Below, piece after piece: positions 16,888 through 25,598 of a stretch of 64,000 nt of DNA. Where the stretch lies: the NCBI GenBank assembly GCA_964462035.1, contig CAYXAP010000029.1, positions 1 through 64,000 of the forward strand, written 5' to 3'. Position numbers and translations under genes: made by a program. A model generated the notes under the pieces. The model was given only the letters and a program-made list of their open reading frames with translations. It made no database searches and was not told the origin of the DNA. Numbering within the stretch: the stretch's first letter is position 1; each line of letters begins with the position of its first letter. The stretch is from UBA1660 sp964462035 (lineage in GTDB: Bacteria > Myxococcota_A > Polyangia > Polyangiales > Houyiibacteriaceae).

Positions 16888-18549
16888 ATGGCCGCCTCTG
16901 CATCCGACGCGCCGAGCATCCCCGACGGCGAAAGCCAGGTGCGCCGATCTTCCCCGAAGATCCCGGTCGCGCCGCCCGTCCCGGAAGGTGATCTGGGCTT
17001 CGACATCGACCTCGGGACTCGTTCGAGCTCGTCGCTACGCCTCTCGCGGGGCTTTTCCATGCCCCCGCCGGTGGTCACCATCGGCCGCTACGACGTGCTC
17101 GGTCGCATCGCGGTCGGCGGCATGGCGGAGATCTACCTCGCCCAGGAGCGCAGCTCGGGTGGCGGCTCGCGGCTCGTGATCCTGAAGGTCCTCCGGCAGC
17201 ACATGGAGGACGACGAAGAGCTCGACGCGATGTTCCTCCGCGAGGGCAGCGTCGCGATGCAGCTCTCGCACCCGAACATCTGCTCGACCTACGAGTTCGG
17301 AAAGATCGGCGGCCACTTCTTCATGGCGATGGAGTACGTGGATGGCGCGACCGTCCGCGAGATGCTCACGGCGCTCGCCAAGCGTCGGGAAGCGATGCCG
17401 GTCGCCTACGCGGTGGCGATCTTCGCTCGGATCGCCGCGGCCCTCGACTACGCCCACCGCGCGAAGGACGCGCGCCGACGCAAGCTCGGTGTGGTTCACC
17501 GCGACGTCACGCCACACAACATCATGGTGCGCGCCGACGGCGTGGTGAAGCTGCTCGACTTCGGCGTGGCGCAGGTCGCCTCGAGCGAGCACGAGTCACG
17601 CTCCGACGCCGTGAAGGGGAAGTTCGGCTACCTCTCGCCAGAGCAGACCGTGGCCAAGCCGCTCGATGGTCGGTCGGACGTCTTCGCGCTCGGGATCTGT
17701 CTCTACGAGGTGCTGACGATGAAGCGCCTCTACAAGCGCGGCAGTCAGTTCGAGACCTTCAAAGCCATCCTCCAGGACCCGGTCCCTTCGATCTGCGACG
17801 TCGACGATTCGCTGCCGGCCGATCTGGACGCGATCGTCCAGAAGGCGCTCGCCAAGAATCCCGAAGACCGGTTCGACACCGCCGGCGACATGCAGCAGGC
17901 CCTCGAAGAGTGGCTCGCGGAGCAGCGGCAGGTGGTCAACGCCGGTCGGCTCGCCGGGCTGATGCGCACCCTCTTCGGCGACTCGCTCGAAGAGCCGCCA
18001 GAGCTCGTCGCGGACGAGACGGTGATCCGTCGCCTCGCGCCACTCGCGGAGCAGGGGGAGAAGGTCCTCTCGGCGCGACCGCCGCCGATGAACCCGCCCG
18101 TGCCCACCACCGGTGGCGATGGCTCGGTGAGCAGCTCGACCGCGTCGACGCAAGCGATCCCTGCGCAGCGCCATCGCGCCATCGCGCTCGGCGCCATCGG
18201 GGCGCTGTTGATCGCCGGTGTCGGAGTCGCCGTCGGGATGGCCGCTCGTGGGCCGGAACCCGAGACGGCGACCGAGACGGCGAGAACTGCGAAGCCGCCC
18301 GAACCGGAAGAGGTCGAGACGGAAGGCGAAGAACCCACGGCCGAGATGGCGGCCCCGCAGGTCGTCGACATCGAGGCACCGGAAGAGGTCGAGACGGCGG
18401 AAGCACTCGCCGAAGCCCAGGATGACGCCGAGACCTCCGAGGATGAAGCCGAGGTCGAAGAAGAGCCTTCGATGGACTCTCCGGCGCGCAGACGGCGCCG
18501 CCGCGCGTCGCGGATGCGCCCCGGCTTCGTGGCCGATCCCGGCTTCTGA
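16888..18549 (+). CDS. Transmembrane Ser/Thr protein kinase with acidic and Arg-rich tail
   Basis: 553 residues. A ~60-residue Pro/Ser-rich leader precedes a kinase domain (~66-345): glycine loop IAVGGMAEI, lysine VILKVL, catalytic loop HRDVTPHN and DFG in LLDFGVAQ. In the catalytic loop Thr replaces the usual Lys two places after Asp, a variant common in myxobacterial kinases, so activity is not excluded. A transmembrane helix at ~432-452 leads to a Glu/Ala-rich extracytoplasmic stretch and a final RRRRRRASRMRPG cluster. It heads an operon with the next two genes. Confidence 0.95.
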   Translation: MAASASDAPSIPDGESQVRRSSPKIPVAPPVPEGDLGFDIDLGTRSSSSLRLSRGFSMPPPVVTIGRYDVLGRIAVGGMAEIYLAQERSSGGGSRLVILKVLRQHMEDDEELDAMFLREGSVAMQLSHPNICSTYEFGKIGGHFFMAMEYVDGATVREMLTALAKRREAMPVAYAVAIFARIAAALDYAHRAKDARRRKLGVVHRDVTPHNIMVRADGVVKLLDFGVAQVASSEHESRSDAVKGKFGYLSPEQTVAKPLDGRSDVFALGICLYEVLTMKRLYKRGSQFETFKAILQDPVPSICDVDDSLPADLDAIVQKALAKNPEDRFDTAGDMQQALEEWLAEQRQVVNAGRLAGLMRTLFGDSLEEPPELVADETVIRRLAPLAEQGEKVLSARPPPMNPPVPTTGGDGSVSSSTASTQAIPAQRHRAIALGAIGALLIAGVGVAVGMAARGPEPETATETARTAKPPEPEEVETEGEEPTAEMAAPQVVDIEAPEEVETAEALAEAQDDAETSEDEAEVEEEPSMDSPARRRRRRASRMRPGFVADPGF

Positions 18550-18657
18550 TCTGCGGTCCGGTCACGCGGGCTCACGACTCTACGGATGAACGTTGCTCGC
18601 GCGAACGGGTCTACGTTTTCTGCCGATCCGACCGTTCGCTCCCTTATGTTGTACCCG

Positions 18658-19488
18658 ATGCGATTTGTCGTTCCATCACTGCTCCTGGTGCTCTCCATAC
18701 CTGGCGTGGCGCTCGCTCAAGATGCCGGGAGCGACCCCGACGCCGGCGTCGCGCAGGCCGCGGAGGCCGAAAGCTCGGGCGAGGACGCCGAGCCGACCGC
18801 CGAAGAGCTCGAAGAAGCCCGCCAGCTCTTCGCCGATGGTGTTCGCTACGCCGGCGAGGGCGAGTTCGGGCGTGCGGCCGTCGCCTTCCGGCGCGCCGCG
18901 GAGATCAAGGCCGCGCCCGCCGTGCTCTTCAACCTGGCGTCCGCGCTCTTCGAAGTGCGCGAGCTCCCCGAGGCGGCCTCGCGCGCGCAGGCGGTCCTCG
19001 ATGCCCCGGATGCGGCCGACGAGCTGAAGGAACGGGCGGAAACGCTGCTCGAAGAGATCCGCGGGCAGACGGCCACGCTGACGATCCGCCTGGGCGGTCA
19101 GGCCGATGGGGCCAAGGTCGACGGCGTGCTGCTCGAAGGCGAGCAGCTCGACCAACCGCTGATCCTCGAGCCGGGGACGCACACCATCATCGGGCTGCGC
19201 CGCGGCGAAGAGATGACGCACCGAGAGCTGACCATTCCCGCGGGCGGCCAGGCCCACGTCGACGTCAGCGTGATCCCCACACCTGCGGAGGTCGCCGCCG
19301 CGAACCCGCCCCCGCCACCGGAGGAGCCGGACCAACCCGCCGAGGATTCGAAGCTCGGCCTCTACATCGGCATCGGCGCCGGAGCGCTCGCGGTCGTCGT
19401 GGCCGTGGTGGTGATCATCGCCGTCACGTCCGGCGGCACCGAGGATCCGGTCGAGGGCGATTTCCAGCCGGGGGTCTTGGAGTGGTGA
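18658..19488 (+). CDS. TPR/PEGA-like envelope protein
   Basis: 276 residues from ATG 18658, giving signal peptide MRFVVPSLLLVLSIPGVALA. An in-frame ATG 24 codons upstream lacks signal character. A TPR-like helical region (ARQLFADGVRYAGEGEFGRA and VLFNLASALFEVRELPEAAS) is followed by a PEGA-like beta region (KVDGVLLEGEQL ... LEPGTHTIIGLRRGE). A C-terminal membrane helix (LYIGIGAGALAVVVAVVVII) follows. This architecture commonly accompanies myxobacterial Ser/Thr kinases. It overlaps the next start by 1 base. TATGTT lies 7 bases before the start. Confidence 0.82.
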   Translation: MRFVVPSLLLVLSIPGVALAQDAGSDPDAGVAQAAEAESSGEDAEPTAEELEEARQLFADGVRYAGEGEFGRAAVAFRRAAEIKAAPAVLFNLASALFEVRELPEAASRAQAVLDAPDAADELKERAETLLEEIRGQTATLTIRLGGQADGAKVDGVLLEGEQLDQPLILEPGTHTIIGLRRGEEMTHRELTIPAGGQAHVDVSVIPTPAEVAAANPPPPPEEPDQPAEDSKLGLYIGIGAGALAVVVAVVVIIAVTSGGTEDPVEGDFQPGVLEW

Positions 19489-20384
19489 TGCGTCGACTTC
19501 TCACGTTCTCGCTCGCGCTGCTGGCCCTCGCGTGCAGCACCGACCCCCGCACCGAGGTGATCGTCGTGATCGACAGCGACCTCACCGTCCCCACCGAGCT
19601 CGATGAGCTCAGGGTCGACGTGGTGGCGCCGGATGGTGTGACGCAGTCCTCGACGGCGATGCTCGGCGATGGGGAGCCCGGCCTGCCACGCACGCTCGGT
19701 TTGGTGCACACCGGCGGCTCGCTCGGACCGTTCAGCGTCACCGCACAGGGCGTGCAGGGCGGGACGATGGTCGTGCAACGGCGGGCCACGTTCGAGTTCC
19801 AACCGGACCAGACGCTGGTCCTCACCATGCACCTGGTGCAGAGCTGCGTCGGCGTGGCTTGTGGCGGCGACTCGACCTGCACCGAGGCCGGTTGTCAGAG
19901 CCCCGACTCGACCGGCCGGCTCACGGTCTGGACCGGCACCCCCCCACGCCTCGGCGAGGTCCCCGACCTGGACATGGGCATGGGCGTCGACGCCTGCACC
20001 GCCGAGGTCTGCAACGACGCGGACGACGACTGCGATGGCATGGTCGACGAGGACGTGACCACCGGGGACGAGACCTGCAACGACGTCGACGACGACTGCG
20101 ATGGCATGGTCGACGAGGGCTTCGACCTGAACACGGACTCGATGAACTGTGGCGCGTGTGGGGTCCAGTGCATCTTCCGGAACGGCTCCGGAACGTGCAA
20201 CGCGGGCACCTGCACCATCACCAGCTGCGACTCCGGCTTCGACGACTGCGACACCGACGGAACGAACGGCTGCGAGACGGACACCAACACGAACGCCAAC
20301 AACTGTGGCGGCTGCAACAACATGTGCCGGAACCCCGACCGCATCTGCTGCATGGGCACCTGTCAGCGCGACAGCTGTATCTAG
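19488..20384 (+). CDS. Cys-rich lipoprotein with MopE-type repeats
   Basis: 298 residues from ATG 19488 (GTG codons at 19482 and 19485 are alternatives). The lipoprotein signal is MRRLLTFSLALLALAC. A beta-rich domain of ~130 residues is followed by two MopE-type metal-binding motifs (CNDADDDCDGMVDE and CNDVDDDCDGMVDE). Two NCG-x-C clusters come next, ending in CCMGTCQRDSCI. The Asp-rich loops are expected to bind Ca2+ and the Cys to form disulfides at the cell surface. Third gene of the kinase operon. It overlaps the convergent TetR gene by 4 bases. Confidence 0.85.
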   Translation: MRRLLTFSLALLALACSTDPRTEVIVVIDSDLTVPTELDELRVDVVAPDGVTQSSTAMLGDGEPGLPRTLGLVHTGGSLGPFSVTAQGVQGGTMVVQRRATFEFQPDQTLVLTMHLVQSCVGVACGGDSTCTEAGCQSPDSTGRLTVWTGTPPRLGEVPDLDMGMGVDACTAEVCNDADDDCDGMVDEDVTTGDETCNDVDDDCDGMVDEGFDLNTDSMNCGACGVQCIFRNGSGTCNAGTCTITSCDSGFDDCDTDGTNGCETDTNTNANNCGGCNNMCRNPDRICCMGTCQRDSCI

Positions 20385-21004
20385 CGCGGCTCGACCAGGA
20401 AGCCACGGGCCCCGCCGAAGAGCAGGTCGACCAGCTGTGGGTCGTCGAGCTTGTCGGGGGCCGTGGCCACGATGCGAAAGAGCGCGCCTCGGAGCGAGTG
20501 GAAGACCACGAGCGCGACCAGCTCGGGATCGCGGTCGCCGATCCAATCCCGATGGGTCGCGAGCATCGCGCCGCCGATCGTCACCATCCGGTCGAGTCCT
20601 TCGCGGATCTCCGGCGTCTGCTCGATGAGCGGGAGCACCTCGGCGACGGCCGCGTAGAGCTCGCGGTCTTCGCGGTACACCCCCACCATCTCCTCCACCG
20701 CCGCGCGCAGTAGCTCGAGAGGCTCGAGCTCGTTGGCGCGCCTGGCCAACCGCTGGGCCACCGCCATGTCCTGCTCGAGTCGGCGCGCCAGGAACGTGTC
20801 GATGAGCGCCTGCTTGCTCGGGAAGTATTGGTAGAGCGAGCCGACGCTGACGCCAGCGCGCTCGGCGACGCCAGTAGCCGTCGCCTGCGACCCGTCGCGC
20901 GCCAGGACCTGGCCGGCGGCCTCGACGATCGCGTCGACCGTGGCCTTCGATCGCGCCTGCCGGGGTTGGCGGCGCTGCTTCTTCGGGCGTCGAGCCACCG
21001 CCAA
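20381..21004 (-). CDS. TetR family transcriptional regulator
   Basis: 207 residues. The N-terminal HTH is canonical (ATATGVAERAGVSVGSLYQYFPSKQALIDTF). The helical ligand domain (~75-200) is not assigned to a ligand. The start is TTG 21004 or GTG 20998, two codons in. The protein begins with an Arg/Lys-rich arm. It is divergent from a Coq4-like gene, and the shared 119-base space holds palindromes, so repression of that gene and of itself is likely. Confidence 0.92.
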   Translation of the reverse strand: MAVARRPKKQRRQPRQARSKATVDAIVEAAGQVLARDGSQATATGVAERAGVSVGSLYQYFPSKQALIDTFLARRLEQDMAVAQRLARRANELEPLELLRAAVEEMVGVYREDRELYAAVAEVLPLIEQTPEIREGLDRMVTIGGAMLATHRDWIGDRDPELVALVVFHSLRGALFRIVATAPDKLDDPQLVDLLFGGARGFLVEPR

Positions 21005-21009
21005 ACCTT

Positions 21010-21019
21010 ACACGGGTGT
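21010..21019. promoter_or_regulatory. Small palindrome in the tetR/coq4-like space
   Basis: ACACGGGTGT is a perfect 10-base palindrome just upstream of the TetR start. It may be an operator half of the cluster with 21055-21069 or may be chance. Confidence 0.25.
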
Positions 21020-21054
21020 CCGAGCCGTGCCGAAAGCGCTTGGGATCACTGCCC

Positions 21055-21069
21055 TTTTCGAATCGAAAA
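21055..21069. promoter_or_regulatory. Candidate TetR operator
   Basis: TTTTCGAATCGAAAA is a perfect 7-1-7 inverted repeat in the space between the divergent TetR gene and the Coq4-like gene, 55 bases before ATG 21124. It is AT-rich compared with its surroundings. Position and symmetry fit a TetR dimer site. This is inferred. Confidence 0.5.
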
Positions 21070-21123
21070 CGCGAATCGACCGATGCGGAGGCCGACCGCA
21101 GGTTCAGGGCTGGGAGGCACGCC

Positions 21124-21585
21124 ATGACCACAGACCCCTTCGAACCGCTCACCACTCGCCACGCCCTCGACGACTTCCTCGACGCGAACGGCTTCACGAC
21201 CGACGGCTACGACGCGCCCACCGTCGACATCCCCATCGGGTTCATCACCATCCCGCTCCCCAACACCGAGGGGCGCAAGGCCGTGGTGCGCTTCCACGAC
21301 CTGCACCACGTCGCGACCGGCTACGGCACCGACCTGATCGGCGAAGGCGAGATCGGCGCGTGGGAGCTACGCGCCGGCTGCACCAACTTCGCGAGCTGGT
21401 TCTACAACTCGATGGCCGCCGCGTTCGGGTTCCTGCTCAGCCCTCGGCGGGTCTGGCGTGCATTTCGCTCGGCGAAGGGTCAGCGGACCCTGTACCGGCT
21501 GGGCATGTCCTACGACGAAGTGCTCGCGATGCCGATCGAGGAGGTGCGGGAGCGCTTGGGGTTGCCGGCGGGTGGCATCGGCTGA
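21124..21585 (+). CDS. Coq4-like protein
   Basis: 153 residues from ATG 21124 with GGGAGG 6 bases upstream. The centre reads RFHDLHHVATGYGTDLIGEG, the HD-x2-H(x11)E zinc-ligand pattern of Coq4, the scaffold/enzyme of ubiquinone biosynthesis. Flanking helices and the C-terminal EVRERLGLPAG also fit. No other quinone genes are nearby, and control by a divergent TetR suggests a conditional role rather than housekeeping. Assigned by motif only. Confidence 0.7.
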   Translation: MTTDPFEPLTTRHALDDFLDANGFTTDGYDAPTVDIPIGFITIPLPNTEGRKAVVRFHDLHHVATGYGTDLIGEGEIGAWELRAGCTNFASWFYNSMAAAFGFLLSPRRVWRAFRSAKGQRTLYRLGMSYDEVLAMPIEEVRERLGLPAGGIG

Positions 21586-21604
21586 AGGGCACGCCTCGGA
21601 CCTC

Positions 21605-22918
21605 TCAGCCGAGCACGGCCACCAGCGACTCCCGGATGCCCGCGAGCAAGGCATCGAGATCCTCGTCGTCGATGTTCAGTGGCGGCACCGCGTAGACCAC
21701 GTTGCCGAGCGGTCGCAGCCAGATGCCGCGCTCGCGCGCCGCTTCTTGTACGCGCCAGCCGATGCGCGAGTGGTAGCCGCCTTCGCCGAGGTCGATCGCG
21801 CCGACCATGCCCAGCGTCCGCGCGTGCCGGGTCCCGGCGAGCTCGCCCATGGCCGCGAAGGCGTCCGCCATGCGCTTCGCCTTCGGCTCGGCCGCGGCGA
21901 TGATGTCGTCGTCGCGATAGATGCGCAGCACCTCGAGGGCGACGGCGGCGCCGAGCGGGTTGCCGCAGAAGGTATGCCCATGGAGGAACGCGCGGCGGGT
22001 ATCCCCACGGAAGCCATCGTGGATGCGCCTGCTGGCGAGGGTGACGCCAAAGGGGAGCAGGCCCCCGCTGAGGCCCTTGGCCACGGCGAGCAGGTCCGGC
22101 GCGACGCCGGCGTGCTCGCAGCCCCACATCGGGCCGGTGCGCCCGAGACCGGTGAAGACCTCGTCGGCGATGAGAAAGGTGTCTGCCCGATCGCAGGCTT
22201 CGCGGAGACGCTCGAGCTCCGCGGGTGGATACATGCGCATGCCGCTCGCGCCTTGGACGATCGGCTCGACGACCACGCCGGCGATGGCGTCGCCATCGGT
22301 CTCGAGCTGGGCGATGAGTCGGTCGAAGACCGGCCCCCAGCCGGCGGGATCGACGATCGGCTTGGCGTCGTTGGTGGCGAAGAGCAGTGGCGCGAAGACC
22401 GCGCCGACCTCGTCGAGCGCGCCGATGCTCATCGCGCCCAACGTGTCCCCGTGGTAGCCGCCGGGCAGGGCCAAGAAGCGCTCGCGCTCCGGTCGGCCGT
22501 TCTGCTGCCAGTACTGGAAGGCGAGCTTCAACGCGACCTCGACGGCCGTCGAGCCGTTGTCGACGAAGAAGACCCGATCGAGGCTGGCGTCGCCCTCGGC
22601 GGCCGGTGCCGCGGCGACGAGCGCCTCGGCGAGCTCGGCGGCCGGCTGGTGCGCGATCCCCGCGAGCGCGCAGTGGGGCAGGGCTTCGGTCTGATGGCGG
22701 AGGGCCGCGATCAGCCTCGGGTTCGCGTGGCCGAGGTGGGTGCACCACCAGGAACCGGTCGCGTCGAGATAGGTCCGTCCGTCCGCGTCCGTGAGCCTCG
22801 CGCCCTCGGCGTGGGTGACCACCAAGGGGTCCTTGGTCTCGTGGTCTTCGGTCGAAGCGAAGGGCCGCCACACGTGCTTGCGGTCCAACGCGACGAGCGC
22901 GTCTCGCGATCTCTCCAT
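21605..22918 (-). CDS. bioA: Adenosylmethionine-8-amino-7-oxononanoate aminotransferase
   Basis: A PLP enzyme of biotin synthesis that converts KAPA to DAPA with SAM as amino donor. 437 residues. Hallmarks: HVWRPFA near the start, GSWWCTHLGHANP, PGGYHGDTLGAMS, IADEVFTGLGRTG and the Schiff-base lysine in AKGLSGG. LHGHTFCGNPLG follows. The length and order match BioA throughout. No other bio gene is nearby. The 3' end converges on the Coq4-like gene. Confidence 0.96.
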   Translation of the reverse strand: MERSRDALVALDRKHVWRPFASTEDHETKDPLVVTHAEGARLTDADGRTYLDATGSWWCTHLGHANPRLIAALRHQTEALPHCALAGIAHQPAAELAEALVAAAPAAEGDASLDRVFFVDNGSTAVEVALKLAFQYWQQNGRPERERFLALPGGYHGDTLGAMSIGALDEVGAVFAPLLFATNDAKPIVDPAGWGPVFDRLIAQLETDGDAIAGVVVEPIVQGASGMRMYPPAELERLREACDRADTFLIADEVFTGLGRTGPMWGCEHAGVAPDLLAVAKGLSGGLLPFGVTLASRRIHDGFRGDTRRAFLHGHTFCGNPLGAAVALEVLRIYRDDDIIAAAEPKAKRMADAFAAMGELAGTRHARTLGMVGAIDLGEGGYHSRIGWRVQEAARERGIWLRPLGNVVYAVPPLNIDDEDLDALLAGIRESLVAVLG

Positions 22919-22943
22919 GACCGGACCATGAGCCGTGGGTCGC

Positions 22944-23993
22944 TCAGCCGTCCAGCCGACGCTCGCCCCGGCGGACGCGCTGCCGGATGAGCGACACCCC
23001 GACCGCGAGTCCGATGGACACCAGGATCACGGCCAGGGAGATCAAGGTCGGGATCTTCACCCAGTGGTGCAGAATCATCTTGGCGCCGACGAAGGCGAGC
23101 ACCACCGCCAGCGCATAGCGCAGCTCCTTGAACTTCTGCACCGCCGTCTCGAGCACGAAGTAGAGGCTCCGGAGCCCGAGGATCGCGAAGATGTTCGAGG
23201 TGAAGACGATGAAGGGCTCGGGCGCCACGGCGAGCACGGCTGGGATGGAGTCGAGGGCGAAGACCAGGTCGGTCCACTCGATGACGATCAGCGCCAGCCC
23301 GAGGCTGGTGATCGCGCGCTTACCGTCGATGCGAACGAAGAAGCGGTGTCCCGCGTCCGGTGTGTCGTCGGGCGCGACGTGCAGCCACTTCTTGAGCCGG
23401 TCGGTGAAGGTCGGGCCCGAGTCTTCGTCGTGCTCCTCCTCTTCCTTCTCCGGGAAGAGCAGCTTGATGCCCGTGAACACCAGGTAGGCGCCGAAGACGT
23501 AGAAGAGCCAGGTGAACTTGTGGAGCAGCCAGAGGCCGCCGAGGAGCATCGCGCCACGCATCACGATGGCACCGAGCACCCCCCAGAAGAGGACGCGGTG
23601 CCGGTCGATTCGCGGCACTTGGAAGCGCTGGAAGACGAGCGCGATGACGAAGATGTTGTCGATGCTCAGTGACTTCTCGAGCAGGTACGCGGTGAGGTAG
23701 CGCATCGCCGCTCGGCCCCCGTGGGGCTGCCCGTCGTCGATGGGAATCCCTTCGTCGTCGAGCAGCTCGGCGCCGAACCAGGCGTTCTCGTACATGAAGT
23801 AGATCACGACCGTGAACGACACGCCGAGGGTGATCCACACCGCGGTCCAGCCGAGCGCCTCCTTGGCGCTGACCTCGTGGGCGTTCTTGTGGAACACGCC
23901 CAGATCGAGGGCGAGCATCACCGCCACGATCGCCAGAAAGCCGACCCACATCCAGGTCACGGGCGCAGCATCGAGCCGGTCGCCGCCAAACAC
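22944..23993 (-). CDS. TerC family integral membrane protein
   Basis: 349 residues from GTG 23993, with about eight membrane helices. TerC hallmarks: LDLGVFHKNAHEVS, EKSLSIDNIFVIALVFQRF and VFALDSIPAVLAV, with the conserved acidic residues within helices. A cytoplasmic acidic loop (KEEEEHDED) sits in the middle. The family is linked to metal (Mn) export and loading of secreted proteins. It runs on the same strand as bioA, 25 bases away. Confidence 0.93.
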   Translation of the reverse strand: MFGGDRLDAAPVTWMWVGFLAIVAVMLALDLGVFHKNAHEVSAKEALGWTAVWITLGVSFTVVIYFMYENAWFGAELLDDEGIPIDDGQPHGGRAAMRYLTAYLLEKSLSIDNIFVIALVFQRFQVPRIDRHRVLFWGVLGAIVMRGAMLLGGLWLLHKFTWLFYVFGAYLVFTGIKLLFPEKEEEEHDEDSGPTFTDRLKKWLHVAPDDTPDAGHRFFVRIDGKRAITSLGLALIVIEWTDLVFALDSIPAVLAVAPEPFIVFTSNIFAILGLRSLYFVLETAVQKFKELRYALAVVLAFVGAKMILHHWVKIPTLISLAVILVSIGLAVGVSLIRQRVRRGERRLDG

Positions 23994-24008
23994 AAGTGGC
24001 GATCCCGC

Positions 24009-24566
24009 TCATTCATCGGTGGGGAGCTCGGCGAGGTGGTCGTCGCACGCGCGGCGCCAGCCATCCATCGCTGCCCCGGCGTCGAGGGCGAGCTGGTGAC
24101 AGACCTCGAAGGCGCGCCGCGCCTTGTCGGCGAGCGACGCGGCGGGTCCCTCGAGGGCCTGACCAGCCTCGGGGCTGATTCGTTCCGCGTGAGCCCCCCT
24201 CAACGAGCGCATCGTCCGCTCGAGGATGGCGCCGTGAAGGGCGACGGCGAGCGCCTGCTCGCTCGAGCTGCCGCGACGGGCGTGACGGCGTAGCTCCGCG
24301 GCCTGCGCGAGAGCTCGCTGCCGCTGGTCCATCCAAGGCACGAAGACCTGCTCCGCCCACGCAGGGCCGTCGGCTTCCGGCAGCTCGGGGAGGGCCTCGG
24401 CGATCGCGAGCAGCCGAACGACGGAGGTGCTCTGCACCTGCGGCAGGGCGGGCCAGCCCTCGAGGCGCAGCACCTCGGAGGGCTCTTCGGGCTCTGGCCG
24501 AGACTCCGGCCCACAGGCGAGCAAGAAGAGGAGCGGAAGCACGCGACGCACGGCCCCATCGTGCAA
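24009..24566 (-). CDS. Small helical lipoprotein of unknown function
   Basis: 185 residues. The lipoprotein signal is VRRVLPLLFLLAC. The mature part is alpha-helical and Ala/Arg/Glu-rich with two Cys near the end. It starts at ATG 24566 and ends 15 bases before the TerC gene on the same strand. No family was recognised. Confidence 0.68.
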   Translation of the reverse strand: MHDGAVRRVLPLLFLLACGPESRPEPEEPSEVLRLEGWPALPQVQSTSVVRLLAIAEALPELPEADGPAWAEQVFVPWMDQRQRALAQAAELRRHARRGSSSEQALAVALHGAILERTMRSLRGAHAERISPEAGQALEGPAASLADKARRAFEVCHQLALDAGAAMDGWRRACDDHLAELPTDE

Positions 24567-24604
24567 CGCGGACGCCGAAGTCGAAAGGCTCGCTCGCGCG
24601 AGCG

Positions 24605-25036
24605 TCAGCGGAGCTCGGGCGGCGCGTCCTGCGGACGGCCGATGTAGAGCATGATCCCCGTCGCCGGTCCCTGACCGTCACTCGTGAGGAAGAGGCCGAA
24701 CTTCCCGACCTGCCCCTGATAGAGCGACCGGCCGTCGAACGAGAAGAACTGCCGGCCATCGCGGAACGAGACCACCCAGAAGTCACGGGTCGCCGTGAGC
24801 CGGATCGGCGCGTCCGCTTCCGCGTCCACGATGCCCTTCACCAGGAAGACCATCGGGACCGCGTCCCCCTGTTTGAACTCGAACCAGACCACCTCTTCGT
24901 TCTCGGCGGAGGCGAGCTGCGCTGGCGAGGCCTGCGCGAAACGGATCCGAGGGCCTTGCGGCGCCCCGCAGGCAGACAGGCTCGCGATGGTGATCGCGAG
25001 CATCGAGAGGGAAGCGTGGCGGAGAAGGCCCTTCAT
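24605..25036 (-). CDS. Small beta-rich lipoprotein of unknown function
   Basis: 143 residues. The signal and lipobox are in ASLSMLAITIASLSAC. The mature part alternates strands (EVVWFEFKQGDAVPMVFLVK, FWVVSFRDGRQFFSFDGRS). It reads toward the other small lipoprotein (38 bases apart). No family was recognised. Confidence 0.72.
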   Translation of the reverse strand: MKGLLRHASLSMLAITIASLSACGAPQGPRIRFAQASPAQLASAENEEVVWFEFKQGDAVPMVFLVKGIVDAEADAPIRLTATRDFWVVSFRDGRQFFSFDGRSLYQGQVGKFGLFLTSDGQGPATGIMLYIGRPQDAPPELR

Positions 25037-25070
25037 TCGCGGACGCTACGGCGATACACCGGGGGATTCA

Positions 25071-25084
25071 AATGGATTTCCATT
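25071..25084. promoter_or_regulatory. Palindrome in a divergent intergenic space
   Basis: AATGGATTTCCATT is a perfect 6-2-6 inverted repeat in the 159 bases between the divergent lipoprotein (25036) and SUI1 (25196) genes. It could be an operator. No regulator is adjacent. Confidence 0.35.
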
Positions 25085-25195
25085 CGACCCTTCACTCGTG
25101 AATCCTCCGGCGGGGCCCCGGGGCGTCGCGCGCCTCACCGAGCCCCTCGATAGAGCGACTCGAAGACGAGCTCCGTCCTGCTAGGCTCGAGCGCG

Positions 25196-25558
25196 ATGGG
25201 CGACGAAGACGCTGGCTTCAACAACCCCTTCGCGGCGCTGCAGGGGCTGGGCAAGGACCTGCCGAAGCAGGAGAAGAAGGCCGAGGCCGCCCCCTCGAAG
25301 GCCCCCGCCGGACCCGCGCCGCTCAGCGGGAAGATCGTTCTCCGTCGAGAGAAGAAGGGCCGCGGCGGCAAGACCGTGACCCGCGTCAGCGGTCTCCCGC
25401 CCTCGCGGCTCGACGAGCTCTGCAAGAAGATGAAGAAGGGGCTCGGCTGCGGCGCCAAGGTCGAAGGCGACGACGTGGTGCTCCTCGGTCAGCTGACCGA
25501 ACGCGGCGCGGAGTGGCTGAGGGACGCGGGCGCCACCCAGGTGGTCATCGGCAACTGA
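25196..25558 (+). CDS. SUI1/YciH family translation factor
   Basis: 120 residues. After a ~45-residue Lys/Ala/Pro-rich arm comes the SUI1 fold: GKTVTRVSGLPPSRLDELCK, LGCGAKVEGDDVVLLGQLTE and ATQVVIGN. It is the bacterial eIF1-like protein that stabilises or checks initiation complexes. ATG 25196 has a TAGGCT hexamer 8 bases before it. Confidence 0.92.
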   Translation: MGDEDAGFNNPFAALQGLGKDLPKQEKKAEAAPSKAPAGPAPLSGKIVLRREKKGRGGKTVTRVSGLPPSRLDELCKKMKKGLGCGAKVEGDDVVLLGQLTERGAEWLRDAGATQVVIGN

Positions 25559-25598
25559 GGTCGGGCGAGCGCTTCGATTCTGAGGCATGGAGAAGACC

